A stretch of DNA of 41,601 bases from Actinomycetota bacterium. Its GTDB lineage: Bacteria; Actinomycetota; CADDZG01; JAHWKV01; JAOPZY01. The translations under genes were made by a program, and so were the position numbers. A model generated the notes under the pieces. That model saw only the letters and a list, made by a program, of their open reading frames with translations. It had not been told where the DNA came from and did not search any database. The stretch's first letter is position 1; the number at the start of each line of letters is the position of its first letter. Where the stretch lies: NCBI GenBank assembly GCA_025963875.1, contig JAOPZY010000173.1, positions 1 through 41,601 of the forward strand. Reading direction: 5' to 3'. Shown here piece after piece: positions 7,449-14,923 of this stretch.

Positions 7449-7495
7449 TTGACAACGGCGAGCGGCACGTCTACATTGATGTTGTCAAGTGTAGA
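7449..7495 (+). promoter_or_regulatory. Promoter and operator-like dyad of module copy 2
   Basis: TTGACA (7449-7454), 17-base spacer, TACATT (7472-7477). The dyad TCTAC-N16-GTAGA spans 7470-7495, here extended to TCTACA/TGTAGA, with an inner TTGA-N5-TCAA. It overlaps the -10 box as in copy 1, so copy 2 has probably kept its promoter. Confidence 0.55.
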
Positions 7496-7547
7496 AGTGT
7501 GTTGTGATGAGAAAAAGGCATATCGACGCAGGAGCGAGGAGGGCAGA

Positions 7548-7939
7548 GTGAGGGGGAGACGAATTGGGAGTTGCGTTGGCATCTTGGCGGTCGTTGTCGT
7601 TGTGGTCGCCGCCAGTTGGTGCCACCGGCTTGTCATCGAAGGCCGTCCCCATGTCAGAGGGCCGAACTGCGGGAAGCGGGCCAAGGTCTATGAGAAGATC
7701 TGGTCGGTCAAGGCGCACGACCGTCGGGTCGTGTTCCTCCGCTGCGGCGAGTTTCAACCTCCCAGCGGGGCCCCATCCTCACGATTCGGTTTGAAAAGGC
7801 CGCCGGGTCCTACTTCAGGGACGAATACTCCTTCAAGGTCGTTGTTATCCGCCGGAATGGCGATGTCCTAAGGGCATATGGCGATTATCTGAGGACCACG
7901 AATTGTCAGACCATTGAGCGATGCAAGGAGTACCCATAA
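7548..7939 (+). pseudogene. Broken copy of toxin-like gene A
   Basis: Begins with GTG 7548 after GGAGGGC. A first shift scrambles the signal-peptide end (SWCHRLVIEGRPHVR instead of PPVGATGLSSKAVPMSG) and a 1-base loss near 7655 restores the frame at GPNCGKRAKVYEKIWSVKAH. After CGEF a net 148-base deletion removes the segment holding the GWGWRHIMAKQHP motif and shifts the frame, so the reading from GTG stops at 7871. The original frame stays open beyond it (TIRFEKAAGSYFRDEYSF ... ERCKEYP) to TAA 7937-7939. The product would lack the presumed active-site His residues. Confidence 0.85.
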
Positions 7940-8334
7940 GATCCAACCGAGGGCCGGGGGTTTTCCCGGCCACCCTTCCCGAGCAGCTCACCCACATTTT
8001 GACGTCCATTAATGTCGATATGGAGGGCAATCCGGCCGATCCGTTCATCGACGACGACTGGCGCCTGCAGGCGTGCCAGTTCGTCGACGGGGACCCCAGC
8101 AAGCTTGAGGTTATCTTCACGGGGATCCTCGGCGGACGGCTGCGTCTGACAGTGTCGGCCAAGAAGCTCGGGCAGGGGTGGTTCGAGGCTGGGGAGATCT
8201 GGGGTGACGGCGATCCGGCCCTGACCCCGATTGCCAAGCAGCTGAGTAGCCTCGTGCAGGAGACGGTCGTTCCCAAGCAGCCGGATGTCTCGCTCGACAT
8301 GGATCTCATCACGATGGGCCGGTCGAAGATTTGA
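7921..8334 (+). CDS. Protein B, candidate orphan immunity gene (copy 2)
   Basis: 137 residues from ATG 7921. The start used in copy 1 (ATG 5967) is ATA here, although the AAGGAG site is kept. Translation must use the upstream in-frame ATG 7921, which lacks a good ribosome site, or a rare ATA. The frame is fully open and about 80% identical to the 5967 copy without gaps. Intact beside a destroyed A gene, it fits an immunity gene kept for protection; expression is uncertain. Confidence 0.7.
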   Translation: MQGVPIRSNRGPGVFPATLPEQLTHILTSINVDMEGNPADPFIDDDWRLQACQFVDGDPSKLEVIFTGILGGRLRLTVSAKKLGQGWFEAGEIWGDGDPALTPIAKQLSSLVQETVVPKQPDVSLDMDLITMGRSKI

Positions 8335-8350
8335 GACGAATCTGGCGGCG

Positions 8351-8369
8351 CGGCATCACGAGAATGCCG
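8351..8369. terminator. Weak hairpin between convergent genes
   Basis: CGGCAT, 7-base loop, ATGCCG in the 39-bp gap between gene B copy 2 and the VKOR stop. There is no T-run on either side, so termination is only a suggestion. Confidence 0.25.
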
Positions 8370-8373
8370 GAGC

Positions 8374-8829
8374 TTAATCCTCGACCAGTTCCGCCTCCGG
8401 CGCCATCTGCATCGTCCCCACCAGCGTGACGACGAAGAGCAGGAAGGTGATTCCGTGCACCGCCGTGCACCACAGGCACAGGGCGTCGAGGGTGAACAGC
8501 TCCGTGTAGACCAGGTACAGCACCATGAGGATGCCGGCGACGGCGGCCCCAACCCGGGCCCGGCGCACGAGGCCCGACTCGCTGCGCCAGGCGGCGGGGA
8601 GGTGGAGGGGGGTGATGGCCACGAAGTACAGCAGGCCCAGCAGCGCCACCGGCACGCCCAGGATCGCGGACTGGGGGCTCTCGGTCACCTTGGCGCAGTT
8701 CACGATCCCCGTCTCCGGGCAGGCCAGGGTCACCTTGGCGTTGTAGTGGGCGATGGTGAGATACAAAGATACGCCGAGCCCCGCAAGGCACAGCAGCGGG
8801 GCGGCGACACGCACCCAGCGTGCGGTCAC
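8374..8829 (-). CDS. Vitamin K epoxide reductase (VKOR) family protein
   Basis: Integral membrane quinone-linked oxidase that re-oxidises a periplasm-side or wall-side disulfide catalyst. 151 residues with about four membrane helices. The redox Cys are visible: C37 and C45 (LACPETGIVNC) in the first loop and the CLWC pair at 118-121. The GTG start at 8829 overlaps the stop of the upstream thioredoxin-like gene (GTGA), so the two are co-translated. In many actinobacteria VKOR replaces DsbB and works with a DsbA-like partner. Confidence 0.9.
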   Translation of the reverse strand: MTARWVRVAAPLLCLAGLGVSLYLTIAHYNAKVTLACPETGIVNCAKVTESPQSAILGVPVALLGLLYFVAITPLHLPAAWRSESGLVRRARVGAAVAGILMVLYLVYTELFTLDALCLWCTAVHGITFLLFVVTLVGTMQMAPEAELVED

Positions 8830-9821
8830 TGGACCGGGATGCGCGTCTCCAGCCCGGCAATCATGGGATCCGAGCACACCGGGGCAGGCTTGTTGCCCGT
8901 CACAGCGCACAGCGCGGCGGTCATCCAGTTGGCCGTCCCATCGAGGCGCTGCCCGAGCCCGGTCCCCGACGTGGCGGCCGACGCGATCTGCGCCCAGTCC
9001 TTGCCCTCGAGGTCGGAGGCGTTGTAGCTGGCGCCGGCAAGGACCCACCGGTTGCCGATGTCCACGAAGGGGATGGTGCCCGACGTCGCGCCCTGGGGCA
9101 GGGTGGGCTGGTTGTCGAGGGTGTTGACCAGCGTCCCGTCGGCGGTGGGCAGCGTGTCGAGCGACTTGTGGTTGCGGTCCTGTGTCTCGAAGGGGGTGAA
9201 CGACAGGTAGGTGCTCGTGTAGGTGACGCCCGAGAAGCTGAAGGTATTGATGTTCTTGGGGGTGTCGCTGGCGGACGACAGCGCGTAGCGAAGTCCCTTG
9301 AAGGTGCCGAAGCGTGACAGGGCGGCGATCATCGGCCATCGCTGGGTTGCGCAGAACGGGCAGAACAGGCCGCCGACGTACAGCACGCGGGGAAGGCCGC
9401 CGTTGACCAGGGGCGGAGGGTTGCCCGAGGGCAGGCGGAAGTCCGGGGCGAACCCCCCGTCTCCCACCTTGTCGAGGACCGAGACGGGAAGGGCGGTGAT
9501 CTGGGCGACCACCGCCGGGTTGGCGTCCTGCACGGCGGCGGTCGTGTCGGCGGCGGGCTTGCTGCTGAGCTTGAGCGCGATCAGCCCGGCGATGACCACG
9601 ACGACCAACCCGATCGCGCCGTAGGTGAGGACCCGCTGGCGCTGCTTGCGTGCCCGCCGGGCCGCCTCGGCGGCCTTGCGCTCGGCGGCCGCTTCCGCCT
9701 CCGCCCGTTTCGCGGCCTTGGCAGCGGCGACCTTCTCGGGGTCGATGGGGGCGGCGGCAGGCTTTCGGCGCTGGCCGCTTCCTGCCTTGCGCGGCGGCGG
9801 CTTGCGGGTGGGTTCGGCCAT
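8826..9821 (-). CDS. DUF929 thioredoxin-fold membrane-anchored protein
   Basis: 331 residues. Residues 1-63 are a basic Ala/Lys/Arg-rich cytoplasmic region, 64-84 a single membrane helix (VLTYGAIGLVVVVIAGLIAL), and the rest faces outside. CPFC at 154-157 in VGGLFCPFCATQRWPM is a thioredoxin-type redox motif, followed by FGTFKGLRYALSS and a FVDIGNRWVL cis-Pro region. It resembles the DUF929 family. Being fused in operon with VKOR suggests a disulfide-forming partner (inference). Start ATG 9821 lies 8 bases after TAGAAT. A longer open frame upstream is not needed. Confidence 0.85.
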   Translation of the reverse strand: MAEPTRKPPPRKAGSGQRRKPAAAPIDPEKVAAAKAAKRAEAEAAAERKAAEAARRARKQRQRVLTYGAIGLVVVVIAGLIALKLSSKPAADTTAAVQDANPAVVAQITALPVSVLDKVGDGGFAPDFRLPSGNPPPLVNGGLPRVLYVGGLFCPFCATQRWPMIAALSRFGTFKGLRYALSSASDTPKNINTFSFSGVTYTSTYLSFTPFETQDRNHKSLDTLPTADGTLVNTLDNQPTLPQGATSGTIPFVDIGNRWVLAGASYNASDLEGKDWAQIASAATSGTGLGQRLDGTANWMTAALCAVTGNKPAPVCSDPMIAGLETRIPVQ

Positions 9822-9829
9822 GAGGCGCA

Positions 9830-9835
9830 ATTCTA
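9830..9835 (-). promoter_or_regulatory. -10 box for leaderless DUF929-VKOR mRNA
   Basis: TAGAAT on the minus strand, with 8 bases between it and the ATG at 9821. A transcript would start at or next to the start codon. Confidence 0.5.
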
Positions 9836-9866
9836 GGCGAGGGGGCTGTGCGCCGACTGAGCCGAG

Positions 9867-9919
9867 ACCTTCTTTGTGTGAAAAAGGATGATAAACATCC
9901 ATAATCACACAAAGAAGGT
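9867..9919. repeat. Nested palindrome (15-bp arms, inner 5-bp stem)
   Basis: Perfect 15-bp arms ACCTTCTTTGTGTGA (9867-9881) and TCACACAAAGAAGGT (9905-9919). Inside are AAAA and ATAA flanks and an inner stem GGATG/CATCC with loop ATAAA. It lies between divergent genes (DUF929 and dnaE), so it cannot terminate either. No T-run. The same layout recurs at 23827-23871. Confidence 0.9.
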
Positions 9920-9945
9920 TGTAGACGCGATATTGGCCCCGACTG

Positions 9946-9974
9946 TTGCACCCCGCTCGGCCCCGGCGTAGACT
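9946..9974 (+). promoter_or_regulatory. Candidate dnaE promoter
   Basis: TTGCAC (9946-9951), 17-base spacer, TAGACT (9969-9974). It would give a leader of about 86 bases. Confidence 0.45.
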
Positions 9975-10027
9975 GCCCTCGGGTCTAGTTACAGCAGTGT
10001 CATTCTCGCGAAAAAATTGAGCGCTGA

Positions 10028-10058
10028 GGCGCCCCTCAAGGCGCCGGATAAGAGGAGG
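10028..10058 (+). promoter_or_regulatory. dnaE leader hairpin and ribosome site
   Basis: GGCGCC, 6-base loop, GGCGCC (10028-10045), then AGAGGAGG at 10051-10058, 8 bases before the TTG start. The strong ribosome site decides the unusual TTG start. The hairpin ends 5 bases before the site and could modulate access (inference). Confidence 0.5.
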
Positions 10059-10066
10059 TTGAGGGC

Positions 10067-13000
10067 TTGAGCTTCGTGCATCTCCACTCCCACTCGGAGT
10101 ACTCGATGCTCGACGGGGCGAGCCGCATCCCGAAGATGTTCGCCCGGGCGAAGGAGCTCGGGATGCCGGCGGTCGGGCTCACCGACCACGGCGTCATGTA
10201 CGGGGCCATCCCGTTCTACCTGGAGGGCCGGGCCACCGGCATCAAGCCCATCATCGGCATCGAGGCCTACGTCGCGCCGAGGAGCCGCTTCGACCGCCCG
10301 GCGCACCGGGAGACCGCCTACCACCACCTGACGATGCTCTCCGCCAACCCCACCGGCTACCGCAACCTGATGCAGCTCTCGTCGCTGGCGTTCCTGGAGG
10401 GCTACGACTCCCGCTCCCGGAGGCCGCGCATGGACCGGGAGCTGCTGGCGAAGTACAGCGACGGGGTCATTGTCCTGTCCGGTTGCCTGTCCGGCGAGCT
10501 CCAGAAGAACCTCGTCGCCGGCAAGCCCGACGAGGCCCGCCGGGTGGCCGCCGAGTACCGCGAGATCTTCGGCGACCGCTACTTCCTCGAGGTCCAGTAC
10601 CAGGGCCTCACCCAGCAGCCGGCCCTCAACGTGCAGATCGCCGAGATCGGGCGGGAGCTGGGCATCCCGATCGTGGCCACCAACGACTCCCACTACTCCG
10701 AGAAGGACGACGCCGGCGCCCACGACATCCTGCTCTGCATCCAGATGGGCAAGGAGCTCGCCGACACCGACCGGATGCGCTTCGACACCGACCAGTTCTA
10801 CCTGAAGAGCCGGGAGGAGATGGACCTCGCGTTCCCCGAGTACCCGGAGGCGGTCGAGAACACGCTGATGGTGGCGGGGCTCTGCGACATCGAGATCCCG
10901 CTCCACAACGCCCTGGTCCCCGACTTCGAGGTCCCCGAGGGCGAGACCCTGGCGAGCTACCTCTACAAGATGACCGAGGCGGGCGTCCGGCGGCGCTACC
11001 CCGACGTGACCGACGAGATCGAGGAACGGATGCGCCACGAGCTCTCCGTCATCGAGCAGATGGGCTTCCCGGGCTATTTCCTCATCGTGGCCGACTTCGT
11101 GCAGTGGGCGAAGTCGCAGGGTATCCGGGTGGGACCGGGCCGGGGCTCCGTCGGGGGGTCGATGGTGGCCTACGCCCTCGGCATCACCGAGATCGACCCC
11201 ATCCGCTGGGGGCTCGGCTTCGAGCGCTTCCTCAACCCGGGCCGCAAGCAGATGCCCGACATCGACATCGACTTCGACGAGCGTCGCCGCGGCGAGGTCA
11301 TCCGCTACGTCTCCGAGCGCTACGGCGAGGACCGGGTGGCGCAGATCATCACCTTCTCGACCATCAAGGCCAAGCAGGCCCTCCGGGATGCGGCGAGGGT
11401 GCTCGGGCTCCCGTACTCCATCGGCGACCGCCTGGCGAAGATGTACCCGCCCGCCATCCTCGGCAAGGACGCCCCCTTCGAGGCGTGCTTCGACCGCAAC
11501 GTGGAGTGGCCACGCAGCAGCGGCCGCAACGACGCCTACGCCAACGCCGCCGAGTTGCGGAAGACCTTCGAGGAGGACCAGATCTCGGCGCAGGTGATCG
11601 AGGCGGCCCGCAAGCTCGAGGGCCTGCGCCGCCAGCACTCGATCCATGCCGCCGGCGTCGTCATCGGACGCGAGCCGCTCGTCAACCACGTGCCGCTCCA
11701 GCGCACCGACGCCGAGGGCGAGATCGTGACCCAGTACGAGCAGAACGTGGTCGAGATGATCGGCCTGCTGAAGATGGACTTCCTGGGCCTGCGCAACCTG
11801 ACCGTCATCGAGGACACCCTCGCCCACGTGCGCAACAACAGGAAGGAGGAGGCGGACGTCGACAACGCGCCCCTCGACGACCCGCTGGTCTTCCGGTTGC
11901 TGCAGCGGGGCAACTCGCCGGGCATCTTCCAGATGGAGTCGCCGGGCATGACCCGCCTCCTGCGGCAACTCCATCCGGACCGCTTCGAAGAGATCGCGGC
12001 CCTGATCGCCCTGTACCGGCCGGGTCCCATGGAAGAGATCCCCCGCTACGTGAAGGGCAAGCTCGACCCCTCGTCGGTCACGTATCTCCACCCGTTGCTC
12101 GAACAGGTGCTCGCCGACACCAACGGCGTCATCGTCTACCAGGAGCAGGTGACGCAGATCCTCCAGGTGGTGGGAGGGTTCGCCCCCGAGGCCGCGGACA
12201 TGGTGCGCTACGCCATCGGCAAGAAGAAGAGCGAGGTCATGGCGAAGGCCAAGACGTCCTTCGACTCCGGGAGCCTGGCGTCGGGGCTCACGGCCAAGGA
12301 GACCGAGCAGCTCTGGGAGACGATCAAGCCCTTCGCCGGCTACTCGTTCAACCGTGCCCACGCCAACGGCTATGCCCTCGTCGCCTACCAGACCGCCTGG
12401 CTCAAGGCCCACTACCAGGTCGAGTACATGGCGGCGCTGCTGACCTCGGTCAAGGCCAACACCGACCGTATGCGTGCGTACCTCGCCGAGTGCATGGCGC
12501 TGCAGATCAAGGTGCTGCCCCCCGACGTCAACTCGTCGCAGCTCGATTTCACGCCCAAAGGCGACCAGATCCTGTTCGGCCTCTCCGCCATCCGCAACGT
12601 GGGCGAGGCGGTCGCCGAGTGCATCGTGTCCTCCCGCAAAGAGGGCTTCAGTTCCTTCCACGACTTCGCCCGCCGGGTCCCCACATCGGTACTGAACAAG
12701 AAGGTCGTGGAGTCGCTGGCCCGGGCCGGGGCGTTCGACTCCGTCGGCGTCGAGCGCAGCGCCCTCCTCGTCCACGATCCCAAGGGCGGCCTCATGCTCT
12801 CGGATCAGGCGGCCAGGGTCCTCGAGTCCACCATGGCGAACCGCCGCTCCGAGGACGCCGGCCAGTTCTCGCTGTTCGCAGGAGTGGAGGCCGACGACGA
12901 CGCAGCGAGCAACGCCAGCGTCTCGCCCTACAGCCACTTCGGCGAGCAGCTCACCCCCGGCGACATCTCCCGGTCCGACCTGCTGGCCGCCGAGAAGGAG

Positions 13001-13591
13001 ATGCTGGGCTTCTACGTCTCCGAGCACCCTCTTGCCGGGGTGGCGGCGGCGCTGCGCTACCACGCCGACGCGGAGATCTCCGACCTCACGGAGGTGCCGG
13101 ACGGCGCCATCAAGAGCGTGGGCGGCATCCTCTCGAAGCTCGAGCGCAAGTTCACCCGTAAGGGGGAGCTGATGATGATCGGGACGCTCGAGGACATGAA
13201 GAGCTCGGTCGAGGTGCTCCTGTTCCCGCAGACCGTCAACGAGACGCCGCCGGGCCTGCTGGAGGTGGACCGGATCGTACTGCTGAAGGGCCGCCTCGAC
13301 GTGAAGGACGACCACCCGAAGATGGTCGTCATGAAGGTCTCGGCGGTGGACTTATCGGCGGCCTCCACGGCCCTGCGGATCAAGATGCCCCTGCACACCT
13401 GCACGCCCGACCGCCTGGAGGAGCTGAAAGCGGTGCTGGCCGCCCACCCCGGCCCGTCGCCGGTCCTCCTCTACCTCGGCAACCACAACAAGACCACGGT
13501 GCTGCGCCTCGGCGGGGGCTTCACGGTCGAGATGCGCAACGGCCTCTACGGGGAGCTCCGCTCGATCCTGGGGCCCGAAGCCCTCGTCTGA
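10067..13591 (+). CDS. dnaE: DNA polymerase III alpha subunit
   Basis: Replicative DNA polymerase, 1174 residues, the usual DnaE1 length. N-terminal PHP domain begins HLHSHSEYSMLDG (residues 5-17). The polymerase active site shows GRGSVGGSMVAYALG, the Asp cluster PDIDIDFD at 397-404 and KMDFLGLR with D571. Later come the finger domain, helix-hairpin-helix region and an OB fold near the C-terminus (KSVGGILSKLERKFTRKG). TTG start supported by the ribosome site at 10051-10058. Its place between rluD and the his cluster is the same order as in mycobacteria. Confidence 0.97.
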   Translation: MSFVHLHSHSEYSMLDGASRIPKMFARAKELGMPAVGLTDHGVMYGAIPFYLEGRATGIKPIIGIEAYVAPRSRFDRPAHRETAYHHLTMLSANPTGYRNLMQLSSLAFLEGYDSRSRRPRMDRELLAKYSDGVIVLSGCLSGELQKNLVAGKPDEARRVAAEYREIFGDRYFLEVQYQGLTQQPALNVQIAEIGRELGIPIVATNDSHYSEKDDAGAHDILLCIQMGKELADTDRMRFDTDQFYLKSREEMDLAFPEYPEAVENTLMVAGLCDIEIPLHNALVPDFEVPEGETLASYLYKMTEAGVRRRYPDVTDEIEERMRHELSVIEQMGFPGYFLIVADFVQWAKSQGIRVGPGRGSVGGSMVAYALGITEIDPIRWGLGFERFLNPGRKQMPDIDIDFDERRRGEVIRYVSERYGEDRVAQIITFSTIKAKQALRDAARVLGLPYSIGDRLAKMYPPAILGKDAPFEACFDRNVEWPRSSGRNDAYANAAELRKTFEEDQISAQVIEAARKLEGLRRQHSIHAAGVVIGREPLVNHVPLQRTDAEGEIVTQYEQNVVEMIGLLKMDFLGLRNLTVIEDTLAHVRNNRKEEADVDNAPLDDPLVFRLLQRGNSPGIFQMESPGMTRLLRQLHPDRFEEIAALIALYRPGPMEEIPRYVKGKLDPSSVTYLHPLLEQVLADTNGVIVYQEQVTQILQVVGGFAPEAADMVRYAIGKKKSEVMAKAKTSFDSGSLASGLTAKETEQLWETIKPFAGYSFNRAHANGYALVAYQTAWLKAHYQVEYMAALLTSVKANTDRMRAYLAECMALQIKVLPPDVNSSQLDFTPKGDQILFGLSAIRNVGEAVAECIVSSRKEGFSSFHDFARRVPTSVLNKKVVESLARAGAFDSVGVERSALLVHDPKGGLMLSDQAARVLESTMANRRSEDAGQFSLFAGVEADDDAASNASVSPYSHFGEQLTPGDISRSDLLAAEKEMLGFYVSEHPLAGVAAALRYHADAEISDLTEVPDGAIKSVGGILSKLERKFTRKGELMMIGTLEDMKSSVEVLLFPQTVNETPPGLLEVDRIVLLKGRLDVKDDHPKMVVMKVSAVDLSAASTALRIKMPLHTCTPDRLEELKAVLAAHPGPSPVLLYLGNHNKTTVLRLGGGFTVEMRNGLYGELRSILGPEALV

Positions 13592-13615
13592 TCAGGCCGG
13601 CCGAGCAGGGCCGGG

Positions 13616-13621
13616 TATCAT
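13616..13621 (+). promoter_or_regulatory. -10 box for leaderless lipoprotein mRNA
   Basis: TATCAT with 8 bases to ATG 13630; only 38 bases separate this gene from dnaE. Confidence 0.5.
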
Positions 13622-13629
13622 CCGCCTTG

Positions 13630-14076
13630 ATGCGACGACTGACGTGGGTGCTCGTGCCCGTGCTTGCTCTGGCGGCCTGCTCGAGCAAAGCGAAGACGGC
13701 CACCATCTCCAGGTCCGACTACCAGGCGAGGGCCAACGCCATCTGCTCGAGCATGAACGCCAAGGGCAATTCCCTCCAGGACCCGGGCACGGACCAGGCC
13801 AAGCTGAAGCAGGTCGTGGACCAGGCAATCCCGATCACCTCCGACGGCCTGGCCCAGCTCCGGAAGCTGCCGGAGCCGAAGGGCGACGAGGCGACGATCG
13901 AGGGCTTCTACGCCAAGCTGGACAAGCTCATCGGCGACCTCAAGGACGAGTCGGCGGCGCTGCAGGCCAACGACATGCCCAAGGCCAGCCAGATCGCCAC
14001 GACCTTCAAGACCGACTCCACCGCGGCGAACGACGCGGCCAACGGCTACGGCCTCAGGGTCTGCGGGGCGGGGTGA
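13630..14076 (+). CDS. Small lipoprotein, unknown function
   Basis: 148 residues. A lipoprotein signal peptide ends in the lipobox LAAC with Cys17, so the protein should be lipidated and anchored outside the membrane; LspA (3828) would cut it. The mature part is helical and charged (SRSDYQARANAICSSMN, KLDKLIGDLKDESAALQAND) with two further Cys, one near the C-terminus (LRVCGAG). Similar helical lipoproteins of unknown role are common in actinobacteria. ATG 13630 is preferred over TTG 13627 because of the -10 box spacing. Confidence 0.8.
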   Translation: MRRLTWVLVPVLALAACSSKAKTATISRSDYQARANAICSSMNAKGNSLQDPGTDQAKLKQVVDQAIPITSDGLAQLRKLPEPKGDEATIEGFYAKLDKLIGDLKDESAALQANDMPKASQIATTFKTDSTAANDAANGYGLRVCGAG

Positions 14077-14083
14077 CCTACGC

Positions 14084-14470
14084 TCAGATGGCTTCCGGCG
14101 GCCCCCACTCCGCGAGCACCGCTGCCAGGACCTTGAAGCTCGGGGGTTTCGTCACGTAGTCATCCATCCCGTGGGCGATCGCCGCGTCCCGGTCACCGCT
14201 CAGGGAACGACCGCTCAACCCGATGATAGGGGTGCGGACGCAGGTGCTCTCATCCTGGTAGCGGCGGATCTGCGCCGTGGCCTCGAAGCCGTCCACCCCG
14301 GGCATCTGGCAGTCCATCAGGATGAGGTCGAATTGCCCGCGGGTGTACGCATCGACTGCCTCGGCGCCGCCACCGACGCCGAGGACCTCGTAGCCCATGC
14401 TCTCGAGCAGGGCCTGCGTGGCGTGCCGGTTCATTTTGTGGTCGTCGGCAAGAAGGATTCGGATGGCCAT
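14084..14470 (-). CDS. Receiver-only response regulator
   Basis: 128 residues, a complete CheY-like receiver and nothing else. Acidic pocket D9/D10 (LLADDHK), phospho-acceptor D53 (LILMDCQMPGVDG), Ser/Thr switch (IIGLSGRS) and Lys in DYVTKPP. The MDCQMPxxDG form is typical of receivers fed by hybrid kinases. It is the last gene of the operon, 27 bases after the second receiver. With no output domain it may act by protein contact or as a phosphate sink (inference). Confidence 0.9.
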   Translation of the reverse strand: MAIRILLADDHKMNRHATQALLESMGYEVLGVGGGAEAVDAYTRGQFDLILMDCQMPGVDGFEATAQIRRYQDESTCVRTPIIGLSGRSLSGDRDAAIAHGMDDYVTKPPSFKVLAAVLAEWGPPEAI

Positions 14471-14497
14471 GCGCTTTCCCTTCGGTGAGGAGGTTCC

Positions 14498-14923
14498 CTA
14501 CGGAGTGAGCCGGCGAAAGACCTCTGCTGCGGCCTCTCGGGAGAGCGGCGCCGAGCTCACCAGCGACTCGTGCACCGCGTGCAGGATCTTCTCGCCGCTG
14601 GAGCCCTTCACCAGGTAGGCCCGGGCGCCCGCTCCGATCATGGCCATCACCGTGGTCCGGTCGGCATAGGCGGTGAGGGCGATGATCCGGGTGCTCGGCG
14701 AGCACGTTGTGATCTGGCTGGCAGCGTACACGCCGCCGCCCCCCGGGATCTTGACGTCCAGCAACGCGACGTCGGGCTGGTGGAGCCGGGCCAGCTCGAT
14801 GGCCTCCGTGGCATCGGCCGCGGATCCCACCAGGTCGAGCGACGGGTCGCAGGAGATCAGGTCACCCAGCGCCTCCCTCATCAGGGCCTCGTCGTCGACC
14901 AGGAGCACGCGGATCCCGGTCAT
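14498..14923 (-). CDS. NarL-type receiver without HTH domain
   Basis: 141 residues. Receiver motifs: VDDE (D10/D11), phospho-acceptor D56 in VALLDVKIPGGGG, switch Thr in IIALTAYAD, Lys in AYLVKGSS. This receiver type usually carries a LuxR-type HTH of about 65 residues, but here the protein ends after EAAAEVFRRLTP. Start ATG 14923 overlaps the kinase stop by 4 bases, so the kinase is its likely phosphodonor. No frameshift that would restore an HTH was seen in the 27 bases before the next gene. Confidence 0.9.
   Translation of the reverse strand: MTGIRVLLVDDEALMREALGDLISCDPSLDLVGSAADATEAIELARLHQPDVALLDVKIPGGGGVYAASQITTCSPSTRIIALTAYADRTTVMAMIGAGARAYLVKGSSGEKILHAVHESLVSSAPLSREAAAEVFRRLTP

Larger units (their letters stand above)
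7376..8334 (+). repeat. A-B module, copy 2 (A broken, B open)
   Basis: Second copy of the unit at 5261-6365. Hairpin, 53-base gap, TTGACA, dyad, gene A and gene B follow in the same order. The main difference is a net 148-base deletion inside A (a 188-base interval in copy 1 is 40 bases here). Confidence 0.85.

Noticed and set aside
5261-8334. Insertion sequence or composite transposon
   Set aside because: The direct duplication has no transposase gene and no terminal inverted repeats; duplicated genes are A and B only.
9867-9919. Intrinsic terminator or integron attC site
   Set aside because: No T-run and placed upstream of both neighbours; lacks the GTTRRRY core of attC.
8374-9951. One long 525-codon protein ending in VKOR
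   Set aside because: Only the last 151 codons are VKOR; the upstream part is an out-of-frame reading of the DUF929 gene.
9989-13315. 1108-codon open frame on the minus strand
   Set aside because: Shadow of dnaE; composition rich in Gly, Arg, Val and His repeats without motifs.
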